From: Myxococcales bacterium 68-20
Lineage (GTDB): Bacteria > Myxococcota_A > Polyangia > Polyangiales > Polyangiaceae
Direction of reading: 5' to 3'
Assembly: GCA_001899635.1 (NCBI GenBank)
Contig: MKVQ01000004.1
Coordinates: forward strand, 562,023 to 626,022
DNA length: 64,000 nt
Position 1 is the stretch's first letter, and the number at the start of each line of letters is the position of its first letter. A program made the position numbers and the translations under genes. A model generated the notes under the pieces. It was not told the origin of the DNA and made no database searches. It worked only from the letters and a program-made list of their open reading frames with translations. Of this stretch, positions 51,172-62,385 are shown in pieces.

Positions 51172-51995
51172 TGAGCCCCGCTCGTCATTGCGGTCGAACG
51201 GGCATCCGCATCGACCTTGGGGTGCAGGAGGAAGAGGACCGTACCGACGCCCGCTCCGACGAGGCCGACGACCAGCGAGATATCGGCGAGCGTCACCGTC
51301 GTCGCGACCGAATCACGCTCCGAGATCGAGCAACGTTGCCCGCATGACGCTGCGTAGCCGTCGTAGTCGAGGCGCGCTTTCATAGCGAAGACCGAGAACG
51401 ACAGCAGACCAGCGGCCCCGATCCCCCAAGCCGTCCAGCTCGACGTAGGAATGACCGTACGCGCCGACCGTTCCGATGCTGGTGAAGGGATTGGCGGCCG
51501 CGACCGTGGAGGAACCTGCTCCGCGACGAGCTTGCCGACGATGACACGGTCCTTCTCCCCTTGCGCCGCGATGATCTCCGTCTCGAACGGCTTGCTCGCC
51601 GGGCGCGTGATCCGAATGCGATATTTTCCCGGGTCGACCTCGACAGCACGACCGTCGAGATCGAGCGTTCGATCGTCGAGAAGGACGCTGGCGTCGGCTA
51701 TGTCCCGACCGCTGTCGTCGACGACACGGATGACGAGCGTCGGGATCTTCTTCCCGACATCGCTCAGCCAGTCACCACAATAGGTTGGTATGGGAGCGGG
51801 ACATTCGCTCTGCGCGCACTTCTGGAAATGCGCACGCGCCTCCAAGAGGTGACCTTGGTCACGCACCACCTGCCCGTCGGACGCCGCGGCCATGCAGTCC
51901 TTGTCGGCTGCGTGCGCGACGTTTATCGATGCGAGACCGAACGCGATGACGGCGATGCCGATCGTCGACAGGCGAAGCCAAGGACACGACCTCAT
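51168..51995 (-). CDS. Exported membrane protein with PEGA-like domain
   Basis: 275 residues from ATG 51995, chosen because ATGA then overlaps the kinase stop by 4 bp; GTG 52001 is also possible. The signal peptide ends INVAHA. KDCMAAASDGQVVRDQGHLL begins a small helical Cys domain (with SECPAPIPTYCGDWL). A PEGA/carboxypeptidase-regulatory-type beta domain follows (TLVIRVVDDSGRDIADASVL, VEVDPGKYRIRI). Two membrane segments (AWGIGAAGLLSFSVFAM and LVVGLVGAGVGTVLFLL) flank a periplasmic loop with DGYAASCGQRCS. Genes of this design sit beside Ser/Thr kinases throughout Polyangia, suggesting a partner or sensor role. Confidence 0.8.
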   Translation of the reverse strand: MRSCPWLRLSTIGIAVIAFGLASINVAHAADKDCMAAASDGQVVRDQGHLLEARAHFQKCAQSECPAPIPTYCGDWLSDVGKKIPTLVIRVVDDSGRDIADASVLLDDRTLDLDGRAVEVDPGKYRIRITRPASKPFETEIIAAQGEKDRVIVGKLVAEQVPPRSRPPIPSPASERSARTVIPTSSWTAWGIGAAGLLSFSVFAMKARLDYDGYAASCGQRCSISERDSVATTVTLADISLVVGLVGAGVGTVLFLLHPKVDADARSTAMTSGAQ

Positions 51996-53521
51996 CGGCA
52001 CACCTCCGTGAATTTCGTATGACCTGCGCTATCCACCGACGGAACGATGCGGCACTTGCGGGATGGGGATGCCGCAGCAGCCCCCGTCGAATCCGGCCTC
52101 GTGCCCGACGATGTCGGCGCCGTCCGGATGCCGCGGCGCGGCAGCGCCGGCGGTTCGTCCGCTCCCATCGCCACCGGCGCGGACGATGCCGCGGTCGCCG
52201 TCGTCACCGCGACGCTCGTGCCGGATGGTGCAGGTGAGGACGCCGATGACGTGACCGTCGCCGCCATCGATGTCGAGGCGCCGGGCGAGAAGGGGGCCGG
52301 CGAAGGCTTCGTCGCGGTCATCGCGAAAAGGACGCCCGCGAGTACTAGTGCGAAGAGGATCGTGAGTGTCGGGAACAGGCTGCGTGCTCGAGGAGGCAGA
52401 TCGGCTCCCGTCCAGTAGGACGGATTGGATGATGGCTCGCGCGAAGCGCCTTCTCGACCATCGTCGCTCCTTCCGGTCAGGGTCTCCGCTTCGCCAGCGA
52501 TGTTCTCGTCACCGACCTGCGGCGGCGCGGGAGGCCCGAGGCCGACGGCCGTGCCGGTCGGCCCGCCCATCGCACGCTGCAGAGCCGCGAGGGACTTCTC
52601 GCGCATCTCGAGCAGATGCGGACGTTCCGCTCGAAGCCAATCACCGATCTCCGCCGCATGTGCGACATCCGTCGCCTTGCGCAGAGCAGTTCCCATATCC
52701 CTCGCGCTGACGAAGCGGTCCGCTGGCGCTCGCTCGACAGCGCGCATGACGACCGCGTCGAGCTCGTGCGGCACGTCGACGGAGAGCTCGCTTGGAGCCG
52801 CGATCGCAAGGTCGAGCACGGCTCGCATGTTCTCCGCCATCGAGTCGAAGTCGATCAGGCGTCGTCCTGTGATCGTCTCCCAGAGCACGACGCCAGCGGC
52901 GTAGATGTCCGTTTGCGCGGTGAGCGGCGTTCCGAGCAACTGCTCCGGCGCCATGTACGAGATCTTTCCCTTCACCGATCCGTCGCCGGTCGAGTGCACT
53001 CGCCCCGCGGCCCTCGAGATCCCGAAGTCGGCGATCTTCGCCACTCCCTGAAAGCTCACGAGGACGTTCTGCGGGGAGACATCACGGTGGATGATGTCGA
53101 GCGCCTCGCCATTCTCATCGGTTGCCTCGTGTGCGGCGTGAAGCCCATCGAGCATTGCGGCGATGATCCCGACCCCGATCCTGAGGGGCACCGGGTTCTG
53201 ATCGGCCAGCCGCCGGAGGATCTGACTCAACGAAGCGCCATGGACGTACTCCATGACAAGATAGAGCTCGTCCAGCTCTTCGAGGACGTCGAGCGTCATG
53301 ACGATGTTCGCGTGCGTGAGCGCCGAGGTGACGCGCGCCTCGTCCTGGAAGAGCGTCATGAACTCGGGGTCACGCCCGTACTGGGCGTGAAGGCGCTTCA
53401 TCGCAACCGTCTTGCCGAAGCCGCCTCTGCCAAGCATCCGCCCGAGATGGACGGAAGCCATCCCCCCCGACGCAATCTCGGGCCCCAAGACGTAGCGACC
53501 GACGCGCCGTCCCTGCATCAC
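51992..53521 (-). CDS. Membrane-anchored Ser/Thr protein kinase (second)
   Basis: 509 residues. Kinase motifs are EIASGGMASVHLGRM (P-loop), VAMKRLH (Lys), IIHRDVSPQNVLV (catalytic loop; HRDVSPQN form), IADFGISRAAG (DFG), GKISYMAPEQLLG (activation segment) and DIYAAGVVLWETITG. A Ser/Gly/Pro linker and one membrane helix (FPTLTILFALVLAGVLFAM, about 383-402) are followed by a Ser/Ala/Thr-rich periplasmic tail with terminal KCRIVPSVDSAGHTKFTEVC. The first gene of the operon with the PEGA-like and MopE-like genes. Its leader contains hairpin copy C. Confidence 0.94.
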   Translation of the reverse strand: MMQGRRVGRYVLGPEIASGGMASVHLGRMLGRGGFGKTVAMKRLHAQYGRDPEFMTLFQDEARVTSALTHANIVMTLDVLEELDELYLVMEYVHGASLSQILRRLADQNPVPLRIGVGIIAAMLDGLHAAHEATDENGEALDIIHRDVSPQNVLVSFQGVAKIADFGISRAAGRVHSTGDGSVKGKISYMAPEQLLGTPLTAQTDIYAAGVVLWETITGRRLIDFDSMAENMRAVLDLAIAAPSELSVDVPHELDAVVMRAVERAPADRFVSARDMGTALRKATDVAHAAEIGDWLRAERPHLLEMREKSLAALQRAMGGPTGTAVGLGPPAPPQVGDENIAGEAETLTGRSDDGREGASREPSSNPSYWTGADLPPRARSLFPTLTILFALVLAGVLFAMTATKPSPAPFSPGASTSMAATVTSSASSPAPSGTSVAVTTATAASSAPVAMGADEPPALPRRGIRTAPTSSGTRPDSTGAAAASPSRKCRIVPSVDSAGHTKFTEVCR

Positions 53522-54162
53522 TTCATCCGGATGCTATCAGCGCAATAGCGACTGGCCACAGACGCAACGAATGCTTCTTTGCATGTCGCTCAATCGATCT
53601 AGACGCAGAGACAGGAGCAAGCACGAACTGTCGCCGCACCGGAGGTTCAATCGCCGCAGTCGTACTTCCCGTCGCAGACCAGGGAGCGTCGAAGCCGCGC
53701 CCGAGACCGAGGCGGAGCCTTCATGGAGCGCGGCGCTCGAACTTGGGGCTCGCGCCCAACCACCCGCAGTGGCGCCTTCGGCGCGAGTCGAATTCCGAAG
53801 CATGGGTGATCGAACCCGCCGAAGAAGCGCACGTCATGCACCAGATGCGAACGCGCGACTGGAGCAACGAAGGCCATGCGGGCACCTCCCGTCGAACGAT
53901 TCGCGCTGTTCGAAAGCGGGACCACTCTGCTGCCTTCACGATTGATTCAATTGGCAACGTTGCCGAGCTACTCGCATTGAGATGCATCCCAACACCGCCA
54001 CCAGAGACAGGGGCCGATCGCTCGGGCGCCCTTCCATCTCTGCGATTGTCAGATCTCATTGGGAGCTTTGCGCGTCCCTGCTCGTGATCCGCGGGCTTGA
54101 CTCGACTGCACACCTCGGATGTCCTTTCGCCTTCCACTGCAGCGAGGGGATGGACGCGCACC
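53522..54162. other. Intergenic region with hairpin copy C
   Basis: 641 bp between the kinase operon and the 1292-residue protein gene. It contains the dispersed hairpin (53741-53769). Short frames such as 53537-53803 minus and 53743-54087 plus read through the hairpin repeat (GLAPNHPQW) and lack coding support. GAGGGGA before 54163 is a plausible ribosome-binding site. Confidence 0.5.
53741..53769 (-). repeat. Dispersed hairpin element, copy C
   Basis: On the minus strand CTGCGGGTGG then TTGGGCGCGAGCCCCAAGT matches copy A except for one missing G in the stem. It lies about 220-250 nt upstream of the Ser/Thr kinase ATG, in the kinase's orientation. Confidence 0.7.
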
Positions 54163-57100
54163 ATGACGACTCAGGAAGCCGACTGCTTTCGCTCCGAATC
54201 CGCGCATCTGGAGCTCAGAGACGCGCTTCGACAACCAGTATCCGAGCTTCTCGGGGTGAACGCCGCGGCCCAAGCGGCGCTGAACGCGCTGGGAATTCAC
54301 ACGGTCTTCGATCTTGGGACCGCGTGGATGTTCGCGAACGCTCGCGCCGCCGCGGAAGCTGGAAAGACCGGGAGGATGACCTCTCGCTTCGGGATCATAC
54401 CGGCCGACCTGCTGAAGTCATCCGCTTCCTGGTCATCACTCGACGACATCGGGGGGCTGTCCCTCGACGCTTTGCGCGGCATGACGAACCCCGTCGCAAC
54501 CCAGCTCCAAGACGCGCTGGATGTGAAGACGATCCGGGAGTTCGCCCTCTGGCCACCGCACCTCGTTGCCAGCCGGCTGGTTCAGAACGCGGCCGGCTCC
54601 ACCATCGACGATCACCAGAATCCGGAGGCCGAGGCTCTCCGCCCGCGCTTCGGCGAGTATCCGACCGAGCGGGTCTACTACTCGACTTTGATGATGCTGC
54701 AGATGCATCAGGACGGACAGCGTGAAGCGCTTGCCGGACCGATTTCGCTGAAACCAGCCGTCAAGAACAAGGCCGGTTTCAATCAAGTGGCGATTGGCGC
54801 ACAGCTCACCTTCTCCCAGTCGTGGTACGCACAAGGCATAACCCTCGGCCACATGCTTCATTCGCTGGCCCTTGCACCGGGTGAGGCCACGCGAATCGCG
54901 GTCATCGACTGGTCCCGCCGGACACACGCAAGTGCGACGGAGGCCATCACCGAGAGCGAACAGCTCGACAACTCCACCCAGCACGCACGCGCTCTCAGCG
55001 AAGTGCAGAACGCAGTCGCGAACGAGTTTCAGAAGGGAGGATCATCCAGTCAGAGCAGCTCGACCTCCTCCAGCAGCTCCTTCGCTGCGACGGCGGGCAC
55101 CGGCTTCGTGCCAAGCCTTTGGGCGGATGTCGAAGCGTCTGGCGGCGGCCAGACGGCCAGCACGGAGGCGCAGGCGTCGAGCCAATCCTGGTCGCTAGGA
55201 AAGCGTTCGGTGAACGCGAGCATGACCCAGACGGTCAACGACCGCACCGAACAGCACGCCACGTCCGTTCGCAACCGCCGAGCATCGGCAGTGAGGGAGG
55301 TCTCGCAGTCCGAGCACGAGCAGGTCAGCACGAGAGTCGTCGCCAACTACAACCACATGCACGCGCTGACGGTGCAGTACTACGAAGTCGTGCAGGTCTA
55401 CCGGGTGGTCGCGCAGCTTCATCAGGCGGAGCGATGCCTGTTCATTCCCCTCGAGCTCTTCACGTTCGACGGGCCCGACGCACTGGACACGGTCGAACGG
55501 TTTCGCGGCGCACTGATTGCGGGCGCGTTGACGCGGCGGGCACGATCCCTCTTCAGCGACGATGCCACCACTGTCGCGATCCGACCGGCGGTCGACGTCA
55601 AGCTCCCATCCCAACGCCTCGACGTCCGGCTTCTGTCGACGAGCAGGGCGGTTCAGATGGCACGGCTGGATGAGGCGCTCACGCCGGAGCTCAAGACGCT
55701 CGCAGGGACGCGTGAGAACGGGGCAAGCTCGTTGCAGAGCGCGGTGCTCACCCACCGCGTCTGGGACAAGAGCGAGATCGCCTTGACGTCCCGCATCGTC
55801 GCCCGTCCCATCGTTCGCACCGATTCGGACGCGCTGTATTTTCCGGACGATGCCGAGGTCGTCGGACTCGTATTCGATAACCTGAACGTGAAGTCGGTCC
55901 GAATCGACAGGACGGGGACAGAGACTCCGGACAACACCTTCACCGTTCCAACCAACAGTGGGCGACTGGATCTCCCGTCCGGGATCCCGCTCATCGACAT
56001 CGAAGCGATCTTCGCGGCCAAGGCGGACGATGCGCCTCGATCGGGAAAAGTCACCCTGCAGCTCTCCTATATGGGCCGGCGCTTCAACACGCCGATGATT
56101 CCGGTGGAGCTCTCGTCTGGCATGAACATGCAGAAGGTGGCCACACTGGAGAGCGACTCCGCGGACCGCCGCAAGGAGATGCTGGCCCACCTCAAGGCGA
56201 ACCATGTGCACTACAGCCAGGCTATCTTCCGAGCCCTCGATACGCCGACGATCGTGATGCTGCTGTCGCAGTTCGACTGGAATGGCAAGGCGCTCTCGGA
56301 GCAGGTCGAGCCGAAGCCCCTATCCGTCGTGGGTAACTACCTCGTTCTGCGCGCCCCAGTGGAGAACGACGAATCCTCGGGAGTGACTGAGCACAAGAGA
56401 GAGCTTTCGTGGGAGAAACTGCTCGAGACGCGTGGCATCGAGTTCGGGGAGGCGAACTCGCGACTGATCCCCCTTCCAACGGCTGGAGTCTTTGCCGAAG
56501 CGGTGCTCGGACGGTCGAACTCGGCTGAGAAGCTGGACATCACCCGCTTCTGGAACTGGCAGGATTCGCCCATTCCCTTGCAGCCGACGGAGATCGCCCC
56601 CGTCGCGACCGGGTCTCGCGGCCAAGCAGAGGATCTGAAGCCCGGACAACTTGGACAGCCCGTCCTCAACATCGTCAATCCTACCAGCCTCCCCGATCCG
56701 GCGGGGTTGACGGCGGTGCTCAACGCGGTGTCCAACGGCAACATGTTCAGGGACATGAGCGGGCTTGCCGGAACGCAGGGGCTGGTGCAGGCAGGCATGT
56801 CCGGGACCCTCCAGGCAGCAACGGAGGCGGGCCAGCTTGCGAGCGAGAACATGCGGACATCGGCGCAGAAGTCTGTCGCCATGGCGCAAGTAGCCGCCGA
56901 CATCATCAAGTCCGTCATGGGCGCGAAGGGCGGCGGCGGCTCCGTTCAGGGGATCTCCGGCGACGGCGCGCGCATCAACCATGGGCGGGATCTCGACGCG
57001 CGCGGAGTGTCGGCTCGAAACGGTGGAGGCGCGGCGGGTACCTCACCCGGTCAAGCCGGGGGCCAAGCGGGTGGATCCGGTTCGGTGGGCGAAGCAGCGA

Positions 57101-58041
57101 CCAACGGGTACGGGGCTCCCGGCGCGATGACCGGGGGCGATGGCAGCGGCGCGGGTGGCTCGGGGTTCTCGCGCGAGATTGCCTGGGGAGATCAGGCGGC
57201 CTTGAACTACTCACCGGACGCGCTGGGTGCGGTGGCGGCGGACTACCGGCCCACAGATGTCCCGGAGCTGGTCCAGGCTGGCTTCTTCGACAAGGACCAT
57301 TTGCAGCCCAGGTCCCCCAAGGAGGTGGCGGAATGGTACGGCCGTTTGGCCGATCTCGTTTCCGGGAGTATTACGAACTCACTCGCGTCCCGCATGCTCA
57401 AGCACTGGCTGGGGGCCACCGGCACGAAGTTCACGTTCGACGCTAGTGAGGTCAGCAACGAAGCCTTCGTCATCGAACACCTGCGCGATGAGGTGCGCCG
57501 CGTCTTTCTGTCCGAGAAGAAGACGAGCAAGGGCGCCGTGGCCGGCATCGTCCCGCGCATCCAGGGAAAGCCTGGGTTCCCGAAGTGGGACGGCAGCTCG
57601 ACCGTGCCCATGCACTACGAAGGAGATTCAGTTTCTTTGCCAATGACCGTTCACGCAATGGCGCTCATTGGCAAAGCCAAGCCTCACGACATCGATCTGT
57701 TCATGTCGCTGCACAGCTTCGGCATCCGAACGAACGTGGTCGCTTCTCTTTCCCCCAAAGGTGGCGCCAAGTTCAAGGTGAACTTCGATTCATGGGAGTC
57801 GCAGGCGTTCGACCGGTATGACTGGGATACGAAGAAGAGCCTGACGGTGCCCAACCCGGACTTCAACAACCCGAAGGGCTTGCCGAATCCCATTGCTCCG
57901 GGCGAGGAGAAGCTCGTCGTGTTCCACACCAACGCCAGGCGAGTTGAACAGGCGGGCCTGGCTGCCCCGTACGACGTGGCCTCCACCCTCTGGAAGCCCA
58001 CCGACGTGGCGATCGTGGGCCCCGCCACGGTGAAAGCATGA
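54163..58041 (+). CDS. Large uncharacterised protein, 1292 residues
   Basis: No family recognised with confidence. From ATG 54163: two helix-hairpin-helix-like turns (VSELLGVNAAAQAALNALGI HTVFDLG and MTNPVATQLQDALDVKTIRE); a conserved-looking core (AIGAQLTFSQSWYAQGITLG, LHSLALAPGEATRIAVIDWS); a Ser-rich stretch (about 290-320); RNRRASAVREVSQSEHEQVS and VVANYNHMHALTVQYYEVVQ; beta-rich middle (about 550-680); a Gly-rich linker (about 922-1005); and a C-terminal domain (about 1020-1292) with SLPMTVHAMALIGKAKPHDI and LHSFGIRTNVVASL. No signal peptide or membrane helix. Codon use is less GC-biased than in most neighbours, hinting at transfer. The modular layout could fit a secreted toxin or structural-injection protein, but nothing proves it. 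Confidence 0.8.
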   Translation: MTTQEADCFRSESAHLELRDALRQPVSELLGVNAAAQAALNALGIHTVFDLGTAWMFANARAAAEAGKTGRMTSRFGIIPADLLKSSASWSSLDDIGGLSLDALRGMTNPVATQLQDALDVKTIREFALWPPHLVASRLVQNAAGSTIDDHQNPEAEALRPRFGEYPTERVYYSTLMMLQMHQDGQREALAGPISLKPAVKNKAGFNQVAIGAQLTFSQSWYAQGITLGHMLHSLALAPGEATRIAVIDWSRRTHASATEAITESEQLDNSTQHARALSEVQNAVANEFQKGGSSSQSSSTSSSSSFAATAGTGFVPSLWADVEASGGGQTASTEAQASSQSWSLGKRSVNASMTQTVNDRTEQHATSVRNRRASAVREVSQSEHEQVSTRVVANYNHMHALTVQYYEVVQVYRVVAQLHQAERCLFIPLELFTFDGPDALDTVERFRGALIAGALTRRARSLFSDDATTVAIRPAVDVKLPSQRLDVRLLSTSRAVQMARLDEALTPELKTLAGTRENGASSLQSAVLTHRVWDKSEIALTSRIVARPIVRTDSDALYFPDDAEVVGLVFDNLNVKSVRIDRTGTETPDNTFTVPTNSGRLDLPSGIPLIDIEAIFAAKADDAPRSGKVTLQLSYMGRRFNTPMIPVELSSGMNMQKVATLESDSADRRKEMLAHLKANHVHYSQAIFRALDTPTIVMLLSQFDWNGKALSEQVEPKPLSVVGNYLVLRAPVENDESSGVTEHKRELSWEKLLETRGIEFGEANSRLIPLPTAGVFAEAVLGRSNSAEKLDITRFWNWQDSPIPLQPTEIAPVATGSRGQAEDLKPGQLGQPVLNIVNPTSLPDPAGLTAVLNAVSNGNMFRDMSGLAGTQGLVQAGMSGTLQAATEAGQLASENMRTSAQKSVAMAQVAADIIKSVMGAKGGGGSVQGISGDGARINHGRDLDARGVSARNGGGAAGTSPGQAGGQAGGSGSVGEAATNGYGAPGAMTGGDGSGAGGSGFSREIAWGDQAALNYSPDALGAVAADYRPTDVPELVQAGFFDKDHLQPRSPKEVAEWYGRLADLVSGSITNSLASRMLKHWLGATGTKFTFDASEVSNEAFVIEHLRDEVRRVFLSEKKTSKGAVAGIVPRIQGKPGFPKWDGSSTVPMHYEGDSVSLPMTVHAMALIGKAKPHDIDLFMSLHSFGIRTNVVASLSPKGGAKFKVNFDSWESQAFDRYDWDTKKSLTVPNPDFNNPKGLPNPIAPGEEKLVVFHTNARRVEQAGLAAPYDVASTLWKPTDVAIVGPATVKA

Positions 58042-58047
58042 CCACGC

Positions 58048-58064
58048 GGCGGCGCTCAGCCGCC
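58048..58064. terminator. Short GC hairpin at a convergent junction
   Basis: GGCGGC (58048-58053), loop GCTCA, GCCGCC (58059-58064). It begins 6 bp after the stop of the 1292-residue gene and overlaps the stop end of the convergent lipoprotein gene. No T-run; a weak candidate. Confidence 0.35.
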
Positions 58065-58655
58065 CGCTCCGCAGCTCGGTGGGTCGATCGAGCCGCGCGG
58101 GAGCGCGGATATACGCTTTTCGAGCTCTGCGAGTAGGCGCTCGGCGTCCAGTCCGGGCACCTGACCGAAGGGAAGGACTGTCACCCAAATCGAATAGGGT
58201 GGCGACTTGCCACGCACCTCGTGAAAGCCGGGCTCACGCGAGAAGGATCGGAACGGCGTGCAGGTGAGGGCAAAAAACTCGACCAGCGTGCCCTCGTACT
58301 CCTTGGGCCTCTCCGAGTTGGAAATCTGAAAGCTCGTCTCCCACATCCGGGACGGGCTCGAGGGACCACCGATGTTCCAGGGCCCGACTGATAGACGTAG
58401 CCCTGGGGCGGCGGCAGCCACTGCATCGCGCACGATCGGGGCCAGCTCCTCCGGCTCGTGTACGCGATCGCGCGGCGAACGACTCGCAGGCTGCAGCATC
58501 GGACTCGATTGACCTTCGACGTCCGGAGGTGGAGTCGTGACAGGAGCGGGAGCGACTACCGCAGGAGCCGTGGGATGGACATCCGTTCGGCAGCCCGCGA
58601 GGGCAAGGACTGCGACCGCTAGCCCGCTCAATCGATTCCGTTCGAAGTGCACCAC
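58056..58655 (-). CDS. Small lipoprotein of unknown function
   Basis: 199 residues. MVHFERNRLSGLAVAVLALA then GCRTD is a good lipobox. A Pro/Ala/Val linker follows (to about 60). The folded part (about 65-195) has EELAPIVRDAVAAAAPGLRL, MWETSFQISNSERPKEYEGT, VEFFALTCTPFRSFSREPGF and DAERLLAELEKRISALPRG. I do not recognise it. It is convergent with the 1292-residue gene, with only 14 bp between stops. Confidence 0.65.
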   Translation of the reverse strand: MVHFERNRLSGLAVAVLALAGCRTDVHPTAPAVVAPAPVTTPPPDVEGQSSPMLQPASRSPRDRVHEPEELAPIVRDAVAAAAPGLRLSVGPWNIGGPSSPSRMWETSFQISNSERPKEYEGTLVEFFALTCTPFRSFSREPGFHEVRGKSPPYSIWVTVLPFGQVPGLDAERLLAELEKRISALPRGSIDPPSCGAGG

Positions 58656-59314
58656 GAGAGGCTACAGCACTCTCCATTTCGCCGACACCAAGGAGGTGTT
58701 GGCGATTTCGTCGAGAAAACGCCGCGCCGTCTCTGGCCTGCGGGCCGGCTGACGACGGCTGCGGCGCTGATGGCGGTCAGGTTTCCCCTATCGACGCGCT
58801 CGGGAAGACTCTCCGCGGCTCTCACTCGATGAGCTTCCATCGGCTACGCACGCGTTCACGAAGAGCAGCACCAGACCAACGAGCAAGGCCTTGGGCGGAC
58901 TACCGATCGTCCCCATGCGTGAAACGATGACACGCACTCGCCGGCGCACCGATGGAGCTCCGAGCACGGAGCGCTCCTCATCGCGCCGTCGTGCTCGTGC
59001 CATACCGGTCTCGACAGTTGCGACCTCGTCGGAGGCAATCCCGTCCCGTCGAGCAGCGTGAGCGACCTCCAATGCGAAGGCAAGGAAGTGAGTGACTGCC
59101 GCGGGGGCTGCTCCTTTCCCTCGCGCGACGACACGCCATAGAGCTCGCCGGCTCGGCTTCCGCAGACGTGAGAGCATGCAGCATGGCCCCGGACTGTGCC
59201 CGGGCCGAGCGCATGGGCACACGCCCAGATCGCTAAGTCATCGAAGGAAGTCACGTCAGCGTCCCGGCTGGCGTGGCGCGGTCTCTGCTCCTCCTTCACG
59301 TGGAGGTTGCAACC
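58656..59314. other. Intergenic region, mostly empty
   Basis: 659 bp before the first serpin gene. Apart from a possible lipoprotein-signal fragment (58788-58916 minus) I see no gene. GGAGG at 59302-59306 is the ribosome-binding site of the serpin gene. Confidence 0.5.
58788..58916 (-). pseudogene. Possible truncated lipoprotein gene
   Basis: A 42-residue frame starting MGTIGSPPKALLVGLVLLFV then NACVADGSSSSESRGES looks like a lipoprotein signal peptide with lipobox and the beginning of a Ser-rich linker, but it stops at once and no continuing frame is recognisable. There is no clear ribosome-binding site. Probably a remnant or a chance hydrophobic frame. Confidence 0.3.
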
Positions 59315-60682
59315 GTGAAGACTTTCTCGAACGTCGCTTTCGTCCTCGCCGCCGTCGGTCTTGCCGCATGCTCCTCGTCGTCGTCGCCGCGCTCGGGGAC
59401 GGACCCGATCGAGATCGACATCGTCAGCTCGGAGCAGCAGCGGGACATGAGCCCGCAGCTGTCGGACGCCGAGCAAGCGACGCTCACGGCAGGCCAGGCC
59501 AACTTCGCGGTCGACATCTACCATGCCGTCCGCTCGCAGCCCGAGAGCGCCGACCAGAACATCTTCCTCTCGCCCCACAGCGTGTCGACCGCGCTCGCCA
59601 TGACCTACGCCGGCGCGCGTGGAGATACCGCCACCGAAATGAAGACAGCGCTTCGTGTCGGTCTACCGGATGACCGCATCCACACGGCATTCGACTATCT
59701 CGATCTCGCGCTCGCGAATCGCGGCAAGAACGCCGAGGGGCAGGACGGCAAGCCGTTCCGCCTCATCGTCACCAACTCGCTCTGGGGTCAGAAGGGCCCG
59801 TCGTTCGAGACGCCTTTCCTCGACACCCTCGCCGTCAACTACGGCGCGGGCCTCAACATCGTCGACTTCTTTGCCCAGACCGAGAGGTCGCGCACCACGA
59901 TCAACGGCTGGGTCGAGGAGAGGACCGAGAAGCGCATCAAGGACATCCTGCCCAAAGGCGCGGTCGACGATAGAACGCGGCTCGTCCTGGTAAACGCCGT
60001 CTACTTCAACGCGGCGTGGGCCGCGAAGTTCGAGCCGAGTAAGACCGCTCCAGCTCCCTTCACGAAGGCTGACGGCAGCGTCGTGCAGGTGTCGATGATG
60101 AACCGCCCGGCGTCCCGACGCTATGCGAAGGGCGACGGATACGAGGCCATCGAGATGGCCTACGACCACGGGCGGTCGTCCCGCTACGCACACCTATACG
60201 AGGACGTCGAGATGGCCCTCGACAACAGTGAGCTTGCGATGCTCGTCATCCTGCCCACGGCCGGGACATTCGCGAACTTCGAGTCGTCGCTCACCGGCGG
60301 CAAGCTGCTCGACATCCTCGCGGGCCTCGAGACGAAACCGGTAAACCTCTCCTTCCCGAAGCTGAGGCTCGACGTCGCCTTCGGCCTGAAGGAGCCGCTG
60401 AAGTCGCTCGGAATGAACCAAGCCTTCAGCGAGGAGGCCGCGGACTTCAGCGGGATGAGCACGACGGAGCGGCTCTCGGTGGCAAACGTCCTCCACAAGA
60501 CGTTCCTCGAGGTCGACGAGAGCGGCTCCGAAGCCGCCGCGGCGACGGGCGTGTTCAACGTCGCCCAATCGGGGTCCGCACCGATCGAGATGAAGGTCGA
60601 CCGCCCGTTCATCACGGCGATCGTCGACCGTCCGACGAAGACGCTCCTCTTCCTCGGACGCATCCTCGAACCGAAGCTCTGA
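59315..60682 (+). CDS. Serpin lipoprotein 1
   Basis: 455 residues from GTG 59315, with GGAGG 8-12 nt upstream. The signal VKTFSNVAFVLAAVGLAA then CSSS is a lipobox. The serpin fold runs from about 55 to 455: NIFLSPHSVSTALAMTYAGA, LIVTNSLWGQKGPSF, INGWVEERTEKRIKDILPKG, LVLVNAVYFNAAWAAKFEPS, SELAMLVILPTAGTF, LHKTFLEVDESGSEAAAATG (hinge), and DRPFITAIVDRPTKTLLFLG. The reactive loop after the hinge is VFNVAQSGSA, so P1 is probably Gln or a neighbour. The intact hinge (small residues) indicates an inhibitory serpin. A membrane-tethered protease inhibitor would protect against host, prey or self proteases. Confidence 0.95.
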   Translation: MKTFSNVAFVLAAVGLAACSSSSSPRSGTDPIEIDIVSSEQQRDMSPQLSDAEQATLTAGQANFAVDIYHAVRSQPESADQNIFLSPHSVSTALAMTYAGARGDTATEMKTALRVGLPDDRIHTAFDYLDLALANRGKNAEGQDGKPFRLIVTNSLWGQKGPSFETPFLDTLAVNYGAGLNIVDFFAQTERSRTTINGWVEERTEKRIKDILPKGAVDDRTRLVLVNAVYFNAAWAAKFEPSKTAPAPFTKADGSVVQVSMMNRPASRRYAKGDGYEAIEMAYDHGRSSRYAHLYEDVEMALDNSELAMLVILPTAGTFANFESSLTGGKLLDILAGLETKPVNLSFPKLRLDVAFGLKEPLKSLGMNQAFSEEAADFSGMSTTERLSVANVLHKTFLEVDESGSEAAAATGVFNVAQSGSAPIEMKVDRPFITAIVDRPTKTLLFLGRILEPKL

Positions 60683-60871
60683 TTCGTCGCGAGCCGCGCG
60701 TCGCGGCGGCGTGGTTCGTCGTCCACACGCGACGACACGCCGCCGGCCGGCGTTGGCAGGGCCCTGGGTGCCCGGCCGCGCGCGTGGCACATGCGAGCAT
60801 CGATAGGTCATTGATTGAGGCGCCCCAAGCGTGTCGGCCGGCCTGGCTCGGTCTCTGCTTGGTGGTTGCCC

Positions 60872-62311
<1,440 letters not shown>

Positions 62312-62385
62312 TTCGTCGCGAGCCGCGCGTCGGTCGCGACGCGGCGGTCGAGGATCCGAGTCGGCAGCGCTAGGATGCTGCCTCC

